Assembly (NCBI GenBank): GCA_903918595.1
Contig: CAIXFB010000278.1
Span: 1 to 5,663, forward strand
Direction: 5' to 3'
From: an uncultured Actinomycetes bacterium
GTDB lineage: Bacteria; Actinomycetota; Actinomycetes; S36-B12
DNA length: 5,663 nt
Position 1 is the first letter of the stretch; each line of letters opens with the position of its first letter. Below the pieces are notes generated by a model that had not been told where the DNA came from, made no database searches, and worked only from the letters and a program-made list of their open reading frames with translations. A program made the translations under genes and the position numbers. This document shows, piece after piece, positions 1 through 5,119 of this stretch.

Positions 1-1
1 A

Positions 2-802
2 GTTCCTGCCCACCTCACATCGATCAGCCCAACCAGTGCGGACCTGACTCCTGCTGCAATCCGCGCTGCGCTGAGCCGCTACTCCACATATTCCTGGACC
101 CATGATGTTGATGTGGCGCATGTGCGGGCAGTTGATTTCGGTGATGTGCAGGAGCCCGATTATGAATTAGGTGAGGCACGAGTCGCTGAACTCGTTGCAT
201 CGATCAATGCCCGTGTGCTCGTTGCACTTGGTGGTGACAACTCGATTACTTTCAGTGTGTGCAACGCCCTGTGGGCTGAGCGCATTGGCACAGCAGGCTT
301 AGTAACCCTGGATGCGCATCACGATCTGCGTGATGGCATCAGCAACGGATCACCTGTGCGTAGGTTGATAGAGGCCGGTCTTGCGGGCGAGCGGGTTGTT
401 CAGATTGGGATCGCAGACTTTTCCAACTCCCCGCAATATGCAGCGCGGGCTCGTGAATTTGGCATCACCGTGATTCCTCGCTCTGCATTGCGCAATCGCC
501 CCATTGCGGATGTGATGGCCGAGGCGCTTGATATCGCAGGTGCTGCGGGCGGTCAGGTGCATGTGGATCTTGATGTGGATGTATGCGATCGGGCTGAAGT
601 ACCGGGCTGCCCCGCAGCTGCGCCAGGTGGCATACGTGCAGATGAGCTGCGCCAGTTCGCTTTCCTGGCCGGCCGCGATGACCGTGTGGCGTCGATGGAT
701 ATCACCGAAATTGATGCGGGCGCCGATGCAGCCGACGGGCGCACGGTGCGTTTGGGCGCGTTGTGCGTGCTCGAGGCCGGCGCGGGTCTAGCCCTGCGCT
801 GA
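2..802 (+). CDS. Formimidoylglutamase-like ureohydrolase (arginase superfamily), 5' end missing
   Basis: The frame is open from the window edge to TGA at 800-802. It gives 266 visible residues; family members usually have about 300-320, so roughly 40-60 N-terminal residues lie outside. An in-frame GTG at 113 is not a credible start because family-like sequence precedes it. Binuclear Mn-site motifs are in the expected order: GGDNSIT (visible residues 77-83), DAHHD (104-108) and DLDVDV (189-194, with the ligand-type Asp residues), followed by CDRAEVPGCPAAAPGG and DITE (233-236), whose Glu aligns with the substrate-binding Glu of arginase. The SNGSPVRRL stretch after DAHHD and the DRA..PGCPA segment fit formimidoylglutamase-type members (HutG-like, last step of histidine breakdown to glutamate) better than arginase or agmatinase. 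The GGDH histidine, a metal ligand in arginase, is Asn here. Superfamily membership is very secure; the exact substrate is inferred. It is cytosolic, with no signal peptide visible in this part. It lies 312 bp upstream of dnaK and is probably a separate transcription unit. Confidence 0.82.
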   Translation, partial: VPAHLTSISPTSADLTPAAIRAALSRYSTYSWTHDVDVAHVRAVDFGDVQEPDYELGEARVAELVASINARVLVALGGDNSITFSVCNALWAERIGTAGLVTLDAHHDLRDGISNGSPVRRLIEAGLAGERVVQIGIADFSNSPQYAARAREFGITVIPRSALRNRPIADVMAEALDIAGAAGGQVHVDLDVDVCDRAEVPGCPAAAPGGIRADELRQFAFLAGRDDRVASMDITEIDAGADAADGRTVRLGALCVLEAGAGLALR

Positions 803-832
803 GCGATCAGTTGATCAACTTCGTGCTCGCTC
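801..832 (+). terminator. Palindrome / weak stem-loop just after the ureohydrolase stop
   Basis: AGTTGATCAACT (809-820) is a perfect 12-bp palindrome. It is enclosed by GAGCGA (801-806) and TCGCTC (827-832), which can pair. The position right at the stop codon suggests a 3'-end structure, but no T-run follows and the stem is interrupted. A palindrome of this length is expected about once by chance in a window this size, so the terminator call is tentative. Confidence 0.22.
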
Positions 833-846
833 CCCAGGATCTGACG

Positions 847-921
847 GGGCGAAATCGCCAAAACACGAGGAAATCGACCCCCATTGTGGTGAATTGAGCC
901 GGGAAACGGGCGAAATCGCCA
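847..921. repeat. 14-bp direct repeat GGGCGAAATCGCCA, two copies
   Basis: GGGCGAAATCGCCA occurs exactly at 847-860 and at 908-921, a period of 61 bp. Each copy is itself an inverted repeat (GGCGA-AA-TCGCC). A third, partial copy of the core GAAATCG lies between them at 870-876. The elements sit between the ureohydrolase stop and the dnaK promoter region, where no coding sequence is evident. They could be operator sites for an unidentified regulator or copies of a dispersed intergenic repeat; the sequence alone cannot decide. Confidence 0.6.
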
Positions 922-946
922 GGGGGAGGGGAGCGGGAAGGGAGGG
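922..946 (+). other. G-quadruplex-type G-run tract
   Basis: Five runs of three or more G lie within 25 nt on the + strand: 922-926, 928-931, 935-937, 940-942 and 944-946, separated by loops of 1-3 nt. This satisfies the usual G3+N1-7 quadruplex pattern. It ends 19 bp before the candidate extended -10 at 963-971. Whether it folds or matters for dnaK transcription is unknown. Confidence 0.5.
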
Positions 947-962
947 TCCCGGACCGGTCAAT

Positions 963-971
963 TGTTACTAT
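963..971 (+). promoter_or_regulatory. Candidate promoter P1, extended -10 (TGTTACTAT)
   Basis: TGTTACTAT matches the extended -10 pattern TG-N-TANNNT, with TACTAT at 966-971. No good -35 hexamer is found 16-18 bp upstream, where the G-rich tract lies, but extended -10 promoters can work without one. Transcription would start near 977-979, inside the first HAIR-like site, an arrangement that fits repression by HspR. It would give a leader of about 137 nt before dnaK. No experimental start site is available, so this is a pattern-based call. Confidence 0.4.
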
Positions 972-989
972 GAGCCGATCAGACTCAAG
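969..989. promoter_or_regulatory. HAIR-like HspR operator 1
   Basis: The known HspR site (HAIR) is CTTGAGT-N7-ACTCAAG. Here the right half ACTCAAG (983-989) is perfect. At exactly 7 nt spacing, the left half TATGAGC (969-975) keeps 4 of 7 bases including the TGAG core. It overlaps the -10 and probable start region of candidate promoter P1. The hspR gene in the same operon supports the assignment. Confidence 0.65.
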
Positions 990-1004
990 TAACATGCGCT
1001 CGAT

Positions 1005-1034
1005 TTGGCAAAGACCTTGAGTCTATGGCACACT
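1005..1034 (+). promoter_or_regulatory. Candidate promoter P2 (TTGGCA ... CACACT)
   Basis: TTGGCA (1005-1010) is a good -35 hexamer (5 of 6 to TTGACA). An 18-bp spacer leads to CACACT (1029-1034), a poor -10 that keeps only A2, A4 and T6 of TATAAT. The second HAIR-like site lies across the spacer and -10. Transcription would begin near 1041, leaving a leader of about 74 nt. It is an alternative or addition to P1. Confidence 0.35.
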
Positions 1035-1036
1035 AG
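1016..1036. promoter_or_regulatory. HAIR-like HspR operator 2
   Basis: The left half CTTGAGT (1016-1022) is perfect. At the canonical 7-nt spacing the right half ACACTAG (1030-1036) matches ACTCAAG at 5 of 7 positions. Its centre is 47 bp from that of operator 1. The two perfect halves also form a 9-bp inverted repeat, AGACTCAAG (981-989) with CTTGAGTCT (1016-1024). Multiple HAIRs upstream of dnaK are known in Streptomyces. Confidence 0.7.
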
Positions 1037-1050
1037 ATCCCAGACCAATC

Positions 1051-1069
1051 GGCGATCCATACGGACGCC
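1051..1069 (+). other. Leader stem-loop upstream of dnaK
   Basis: GGCGATCC (1051-1058) pairs with GGACGCC (1063-1069) as a 7-bp stem with one bulged A and a 4-nt loop (ATAC). It lies in the untranslated leader, about 30 nt before the ribosome binding site, and is followed by an A7 run (1078-1084), not a T-run, so it is not a terminator. It leaves the ribosome binding site free, so a classic RNA thermometer is not indicated. Confidence 0.3.
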
Positions 1070-1095
1070 GGCACCTTAAAAAAATCGAACTAGAT

Positions 1096-1104
1096 AAGAA
1101 GGAG
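1096..1104 (+). promoter_or_regulatory. Strong ribosome binding site of dnaK
   Basis: AAGAAGGAG ends 10 nt before the ATG at 1115, a near-ideal Shine-Dalgarno sequence. It fits a highly translated chaperone gene and fixes the dnaK start. Confidence 0.88.
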
Positions 1105-1114
1105 TACCACCACC

Positions 1115-2956
1115 ATGGCCCGAGCAGTGGGTATCGATCTGGGCACGACTAACTCGGTCGTCTCGGTTCTTGAAGGCGGCGAACCCGTCGTCATCGCAAA
1201 CGCGGAAGGCTCGCGTACCACCCCGTCCGTCGTCGCATTCGCCAAGAACGGCGAGGTGCTCGTGGGCGAGGTCGCCAAGCGCCAGGCAGTTACGAACGTT
1301 GACCGCACCATTCGGTCCGTCAAGCGCCACATGGGCACCAACTGGACCACCGACATTGACGATAAGAAATACACCTCGCAGGAGATCAGCGCCCGCACGC
1401 TGATGAAGCTCAAGCGCGACGCGGAGGCCTACCTCGGCGAGAGCGTTACCGATGCAGTCATCACCGTCCCCGCATACTTCTCCGACGCCCAGCGCCAGGC
1501 CACGAAAGAAGCTGGCGAGATCGCCGGCCTCAACGTGCTGCGCATCATCAACGAGCCCACGTCGGCAGCTCTTGCATACGGCCTAGATAAGGGCGATCAG
1601 GAGCAGACCATCTTGGTCTTCGACCTCGGTGGCGGCACCTTCGACGTGTCACTCCTTGAAATCGGCGACGGCGTTGTTGAAGTGAAGGCAACCAGTGGCG
1701 ATAACAACCTCGGTGGCGACGACTGGGACAACGCAGTTGTCGACTGGATGGTTACCTCGTTCAAGAACGCACACGGCGTTGACCTGTCCAAAGACAAGAT
1801 GGCAATGCAGCGTCTGCGCGAAGCAGCGGAGAAGGCAAAGATCGAACTGTCCAGTTCCACGCAGACCTCGATCAACTTGCCATACATCACTGCAAGTGCT
1901 GATGGCCCGCTCCACTTGGAAGAGACCCTGAGCCGTGCTCAGTTCGAATCCATGACCTCTGATCTGCTCGATCGCACCAAGGCCCCGTTCAAGGCGGTCT
2001 TGAAAGATGCCGGCATCGACATCTCGAAGATCGATCAGGTTGTGCTCGTTGGTGGATCGACCCGCATGCCTGCTGTTGCAGAGCTTGTGAAGTCTGAGAC
2101 CGGCAAGGAAGCCAACAAGAGCGTCAACCCCGATGAGGTTGTGGCAATTGGCGCAGCACTTCAGGCTGGCGTGCTCAAGGGCGAGGTCAAAGACGTTCTG
2201 CTCCTTGACGTCACCCCGCTCTCCCTCGGCATCGAAACCAAGGGCGGCGTGATGACCAAGCTCATCGAGCGCAACACCACCATCCCCACCAAGCGCTCCG
2301 AGACCTTCACCACGGCCGATGACAATCAGCCGTCCGTGCAGATCGCCGTCTACCAAGGCGAGCGTGAAATGGCCGCATACAACAAGAAGCTCGGCACGTT
2401 CGAGCTCACTGGTTTGCCGCCGGCACCGCGTGGAGTCCCGCAGATCGAGGTGACCTTCGATATCGACGCAAACGGCATCGTGCACGTGTCCGCAAAAGAC
2501 ATGGCCACAGGCAAAGAGCAGTCGATGACGATTTCAGGTGGATCTTCACTGTCCAAGGAAGAGATCGATCGGATGATGCGCGAAGCAGAGGCGCACGCTG
2601 ATGAAGATAAGCAGCGTCGCGAAGAAGCAGATGTGCGCAACAACGCCGAGGCTCTCGTCTACCAGACCGAGAAGTTCCTGGCCGATAACGCAGACAAGGT
2701 TCCCGCCGACGCAAAAGCAAATGTCGACGAGCCCCTTGCTGAGTTGAAGAAGGCAATCGAAGACAACGACCTCAGCGCAATGCGCACGGCAACAGACAAG
2801 GTCGCTCAGGCGAGCCAGACTCTCGGTGCCGCGATGTACACAATGGCCCAAGAGGATGGCACCGCCGGCGCAGCCGGTGCTGCCGACGAGGCCGCCGATG
2901 CAGCTGAAGACGATGTCATCGACGCGGAGATCGTCGACGAGGAAGAGTCCAAGTGA
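1115..2956 (+). CDS. dnaK: Molecular chaperone DnaK (Hsp70)
   Basis: This 613-residue cytosolic chaperone uses ATP to bind and release unfolded polypeptides, stimulated by DnaJ and GrpE. The ATPase domain spans about residues 1-360: phosphate-1 motif IDLGTTNS (7-14), INEPTSAALAYG (145-156), phosphate-2 motif FDLGGGTFDVS (169-179) and adenosine motif LVGGSTRMP (311-319). The interdomain linker VLLLDVTPLS (361-370) leads to the substrate-binding beta domain, with DIDANGIVHVSAKD at 449-462, then a helical lid (about 480-575) and an Ala/Asp/Glu-rich tail ending IDAEIVDEEESK. The segment after residue 77 is about 24 residues shorter than in E. coli DnaK, the known Gram-positive form. The start is set by AAGAAGGAG upstream of ATG. 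The stop overlaps the grpE start. In Streptomyces DnaK is also the co-repressor of HspR, whose gene lies downstream here. All key residues look intact. Confidence 0.99.
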   Translation: MARAVGIDLGTTNSVVSVLEGGEPVVIANAEGSRTTPSVVAFAKNGEVLVGEVAKRQAVTNVDRTIRSVKRHMGTNWTTDIDDKKYTSQEISARTLMKLKRDAEAYLGESVTDAVITVPAYFSDAQRQATKEAGEIAGLNVLRIINEPTSAALAYGLDKGDQEQTILVFDLGGGTFDVSLLEIGDGVVEVKATSGDNNLGGDDWDNAVVDWMVTSFKNAHGVDLSKDKMAMQRLREAAEKAKIELSSSTQTSINLPYITASADGPLHLEETLSRAQFESMTSDLLDRTKAPFKAVLKDAGIDISKIDQVVLVGGSTRMPAVAELVKSETGKEANKSVNPDEVVAIGAALQAGVLKGEVKDVLLLDVTPLSLGIETKGGVMTKLIERNTTIPTKRSETFTTADDNQPSVQIAVYQGEREMAAYNKKLGTFELTGLPPAPRGVPQIEVTFDIDANGIVHVSAKDMATGKEQSMTISGGSSLSKEEIDRMMREAEAHADEDKQRREEADVRNNAEALVYQTEKFLADNADKVPADAKANVDEPLAELKKAIEDNDLSAMRTATDKVAQASQTLGAAMYTMAQEDGTAGAAGAADEAADAAEDDVIDAEIVDEEESK

Positions 2957-3534
2957 GTGATCAGGAGCCGATCGAAGAAGGCGTGCGGGTAACCGACCGT
3001 CGTCGCATCGACCCAGACACCTTTGAAGTGCGTGTCGATGAGGCCCGTCCGGCGGATATTCCGTCGGACGGCCTCAACTCGGCAGTTGAGGCCGAACTCG
3101 AAGGTGAAATCACTGAGGTTGAAGCCAAGGTCAGTGAACTCACATCTGACTTGCAGCGGGTGCACGCTGAGTACGCCAACTACCGCAAACGCGTAGATCG
3201 CGACCGTGAATTGGTTCGCGATATGGCAGTGGCCGGCGTCATCGCTGAATTGCTGCCGATGCTCGATGACATCGAGCGCGCGCGCGAACACGGTGAACTC
3301 GATGGTGCATTCAAGTCAGTAGGTGAAGCACTCGAAGCCACCACGACCAAAATCGGCCTGGAGCGTTTCGGCACTGCGGGTGAAGAATTTGATCCGATGG
3401 TGCACGAGGCACTGACCAGCGAGGCCGTCGAGGGCATCGAAACCCCCACCGTTATGAGCGTCTACCAGCCTGGATACCGGTTCGCCGGCCGAGTGCTTCG
3501 CCCCGCACGTGTTGCGGTGGCGGGCACCGACTAG
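2953..3534 (+). CDS. grpE: Nucleotide exchange factor GrpE
   Basis: GrpE drives ADP release from DnaK and so resets the Hsp70 cycle. The gene encodes 193 residues. Residues 1-45 are charged and variable, probably disordered. Residues 45-110 form the long coiled-coil dimerisation helix (AEYANYRKRVDRDRE at 72-86, VIAELLPMLDDIERA at 96-110). The C-terminal beta domain that inserts at the DnaK nucleotide cleft covers about 135-190 and carries the family signature EEFDPMVHEAL (144-154) and GYRFAGRVLRPARVAV (174-189). The GTG start overlaps the dnaK stop (GTGA), with GGAAGAG (2941-2947) as ribosome binding site 5 nt upstream, so translation is probably coupled to dnaK. A perfect 11-bp hairpin lies in the variable N-terminal coding part (3069-3094). 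The length is normal for the family. Confidence 0.98.
   Translation: MSDQEPIEEGVRVTDRRRIDPDTFEVRVDEARPADIPSDGLNSAVEAELEGEITEVEAKVSELTSDLQRVHAEYANYRKRVDRDRELVRDMAVAGVIAELLPMLDDIERAREHGELDGAFKSVGEALEATTTKIGLERFGTAGEEFDPMVHEALTSEAVEGIETPTVMSVYQPGYRFAGRVLRPARVAVAGTD
3069..3094 (+). repeat. Perfect 11-bp inverted repeat inside grpE
   Basis: CGGCCTCAACT (3069-3079) and AGTTGAGGCCG (3084-3094) are exact reverse complements separated by the tetraloop CGGC. In RNA this gives a strong GC-rich stem about 115 nt after the grpE start. No T-run follows, so it is not an intrinsic terminator. It falls in the poorly conserved N-terminal region of GrpE, where protein constraint is weak. Confidence 0.6.
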
Positions 3535-3535
3535 C

Positions 3536-3551
3536 GCGTGCGCAATCACGC
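3536..3551 (+). other. Small stem-loop between grpE and dnaJ
   Basis: GCGTG (3536-3540) pairs with CACGC (3547-3551) around a 6-nt loop, starting one base after the grpE stop. With 5 bp and no T-run it is at most a weak pausing or processing structure. Confidence 0.2.
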
Positions 3552-3552
3552 T

Positions 3553-3569
3553 GAGAAGTTGTGTGAGGA
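3553..3569 (+). promoter_or_regulatory. Unusual ribosome binding region of dnaJ
   Basis: Two SD-like stretches precede the dnaJ ATG at 3570. GAGAAG (3553-3558) is 11 nt away. GAGGA (3565-3569) abuts the start codon and is too close for normal use. An in-frame TGA at 3564-3566 rules out any upstream start, so the ATG at 3570 stands, probably with the more distant GAGAAG. Confidence 0.5.
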
Positions 3570-4760
3570 ATGAATAAAGACTGGCTAGAAAAAGATTTCT
3601 ACGCCGAACTGGGTGTGTCTAAAGATGTGTCCGCCGATGAGATGAAGAAGAAGTACCGCAAACTCGCGCGCGAACTGCATCCCGACAAGAACCCAGGTGA
3701 TGCCAAAGCTGAAGAGAAGTTCAAGTCAGTTTCCGAGGCCTACGACGTTCTCTCCGACGCAGACAAGCGCAAGGAGTACGACGAAGCACGGGCCATGTAT
3801 GGCTCGGGTGGCTTTGGTCGTGGCGGCTTTGGTGGCGGCGGTGCTGGCCGAGGTGGTCGTGGTGCTCCGCAGTACAACGTCGAAGATCTTTTCGGCGATG
3901 ACTCAGGGGGCTTTGGTGAGTTCCTCGGCGGACTGTTCAATCGCGGTGGCGGCGGCGGGCGTGCCCGGCAGCCTCGGCGTGGTCAAGATCTCGAGAGTGA
4001 TCTGACTTTGTCCTTCGATGATTCTCTTGATGGTGTGACAGTGCCGTTGCGGTTGTCCAGTGATGCGCCGTGTTCCACCTGCCATGGCACCGGCGCAAAG
4101 GCCGGGACCGTGCCGCGCATGTGTCCCACGTGTGATGGCAACGGCCAGGTGGCACGCAACGCGGGCGGCTTCGCTTTCGCTGAGCCGTGCCCCACGTGCG
4201 CGGGCCGCGGTTTGTATGTCGATGAGGCATGCAGCACCTGCCGAGGTTCTGGTCGCGGTTTGAGCACTCGCACAGTGCAAGCCCGCATCCCGGCAGGTGT
4301 GAAAGACGGTGCTCGCATCCGGCTCAAGGGCAAAGGTGGTCCGGGTGAAGCGGGCGGCCCGGCTGGTGATCTCTTTGTCCGCGTCAAAGTCTCCGGCGAT
4401 CCGGTGTTTGGTCGCAAGGCCAACAACATCACGGTCGATGTCCCAATCTCCTTCACTGAGGCAGCACTGGGCGCAGACATCGTGGTTCCGGTTCCACGAG
4501 GTGGCACCGTCAAGGTGAAGATCCCCGCTGGCACCACCAACGGACGCACCTTCCGCGTGCGCGGCAAGGGGATTCGCGGCAAGGACGGCGCGTTCGGTGA
4601 TCTGCTCGCCACGATGCAGATCGCTGTGCCACAGAACCTTTCAGCAGAGGCCCGCGAGGCGCTCAAGACATACGCGGATCACACCAACGATCACGATCCG
4701 CGTAAAGACCTTTACTCAATGGCTGGCGTCAAGGCGCCGTCGAGCACGCAGGGGTCATGA
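3570..4760 (+). CDS. dnaJ: Co-chaperone DnaJ (Hsp40, type I)
   Basis: DnaJ delivers substrates to DnaK and triggers its ATP hydrolysis. The 396 residues have the complete type I layout. The J-domain is at about 9-72 with the essential HPD at 37-39 and KFKSVSEAYDVLSD in helix III. A Gly/Phe-rich linker (78-130) contains repeated GGFG and GRGG units. The zinc domain has four intact CxxCxGxG repeats (C168/C171, C185/C188, C207/C210, C221/C224). Two C-terminal beta-barrel domains (about 235-355) include GVKDGARIRLKGKG and GRTFRVRGKG. The N-terminus MNKDWLEKDFYAELGV is the form typical of the actinobacterial DnaJ encoded in the dnaK operon, which supports the ATG at 3570. It lies 35 nt after grpE, and its stop overlaps the hspR start (ATGA). 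All catalytic and zinc residues are present. Confidence 0.98.
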   Translation: MNKDWLEKDFYAELGVSKDVSADEMKKKYRKLARELHPDKNPGDAKAEEKFKSVSEAYDVLSDADKRKEYDEARAMYGSGGFGRGGFGGGGAGRGGRGAPQYNVEDLFGDDSGGFGEFLGGLFNRGGGGGRARQPRRGQDLESDLTLSFDDSLDGVTVPLRLSSDAPCSTCHGTGAKAGTVPRMCPTCDGNGQVARNAGGFAFAEPCPTCAGRGLYVDEACSTCRGSGRGLSTRTVQARIPAGVKDGARIRLKGKGGPGEAGGPAGDLFVRVKVSGDPVFGRKANNITVDVPISFTEAALGADIVVPVPRGGTVKVKIPAGTTNGRTFRVRGKGIRGKDGAFGDLLATMQIAVPQNLSAEAREALKTYADHTNDHDPRKDLYSMAGVKAPSSTQGS

Positions 4761-5101
4761 TGAGCAGCCCCGATCAGTCCTTCAGCGTTGCATCAGATAC
4801 CCCGGTCTATGCGATCTCTGTTGCGGCCGAATTAGCCGGATTGCACCCACAAACCCTCCGGCAGTACGACCGGCTTGGCATGGTGGTTCCGCGACGGGTC
4901 AGTGGTCGCAACCGTCTCTACAGTGGCCGCGACATCGCTCGGCTGCGAGAGATCGCACAACTCTCGGCAGAAGGCTTGAGCCTTGAAGGAATCCGTCGGG
5001 TATTGATTTTGCAGGCAGAGGTTGAGGAGTTGCGCAGCCGGCTCGAGCAATTCCGCTCCGAGTCGACCTCGCGCGCACTTGTGCTCTGGAACAAACGCTA
5101 G
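4757..5101 (+). CDS. hspR: Heat shock repressor HspR (MerR family)
   Basis: HspR binds HAIR operators and represses chaperone genes; in Streptomyces it does so with DnaK as co-repressor. This 114-residue protein has the MerR-type winged helix-turn-helix at about 17-85: VYAISVAAELAGLHPQTLRQ (17-36) is the HTH, YDRLGMVVPRR and RNRLYSGRDIARLREIAQLS give the wing and following helices, and GLSLEGIRRVL leads into a coiled-coil dimer helix (about 77-102). LHPQTLRQYDRLG is characteristic of HspR among MerR proteins. The C-terminus RALVLWNKR is a short hydrophobic, tryptophan-containing tail like that I recall from other HspR proteins. No effector cysteines are present, as expected. ATG codons lie at 4757 (overlapping the dnaJ stop) and 4760; AGGGG (4750-4754) is better spaced for the second. 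Matching HAIR-like sites lie upstream of dnaK, implying autoregulation. Confidence 0.96.
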   Translation: MMSSPDQSFSVASDTPVYAISVAAELAGLHPQTLRQYDRLGMVVPRRVSGRNRLYSGRDIARLREIAQLSAEGLSLEGIRRVLILQAEVEELRSRLEQFRSESTSRALVLWNKR

Positions 5102-5106
5102 AAGGC

Positions 5107-5113
5107 AAGGAAG
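5107..5113 (+). promoter_or_regulatory. Ribosome binding site of clpB
   Basis: AAGGAAG lies 6 nt before the ATG at 5120, within the 18-nt hspR-clpB gap. The gap is too short to hold its own promoter or HAIR operator. Confidence 0.8.
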
Positions 5114-5119
5114 ATAAGC

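Noticed and set aside
807..995. 62-residue minus-strand reading frame in the ureohydrolase-dnaK gap
   Set aside because: It has no ribosome binding site, resembles no family, and runs through the repeats, the G-rich tract and the promoter region.
803..1114. CIRCE element (HrcA operator) upstream of dnaK
   Set aside because: I looked for TTAGCACTC-N9-GAGTGCTAA and found no match in the gap; the operator type here is HAIR.
1106..1118. Kozak-like ACCACCACCATGG around the dnaK start
   Set aside because: A strong Shine-Dalgarno is present and the context is clearly bacterial; the match is coincidental.
1703..1705. Asn197 of DnaK where E. coli has the autophosphorylated Thr199
   Set aside because: GDNNLGGDDWD is, as far as I recall, the ordinary actinobacterial version of this segment, so it is not a defect.
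1649..2485. 278-residue minus-strand reading frame opposite dnaK
   Set aside because: Long antisense frames opposite dnaK are a known by-product of biased codon use. The sense gene is fully conserved and no start signals support the antisense one.
3801..3960. Gly-rich GGN repeats in dnaJ as a possible DNA repeat element
   Set aside because: They encode the normal Gly/Phe linker of type I DnaJ; the repetition is at protein level.
3983..4666. 227-residue minus-strand reading frame opposite dnaJ
   Set aside because: It is a shadow of the GC-rich dnaJ codons; its Pro/Arg/Ser-rich composition and lack of motifs or ribosome binding site argue against a gene.
4975..4981. CTTGAGC inside hspR, resembling a HAIR half-site that might control clpB
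   Set aside because: The partner half at 7-nt spacing (GAATCCG) does not match ACTCAAG, and the bases encode the conserved GLSLEG of HspR.
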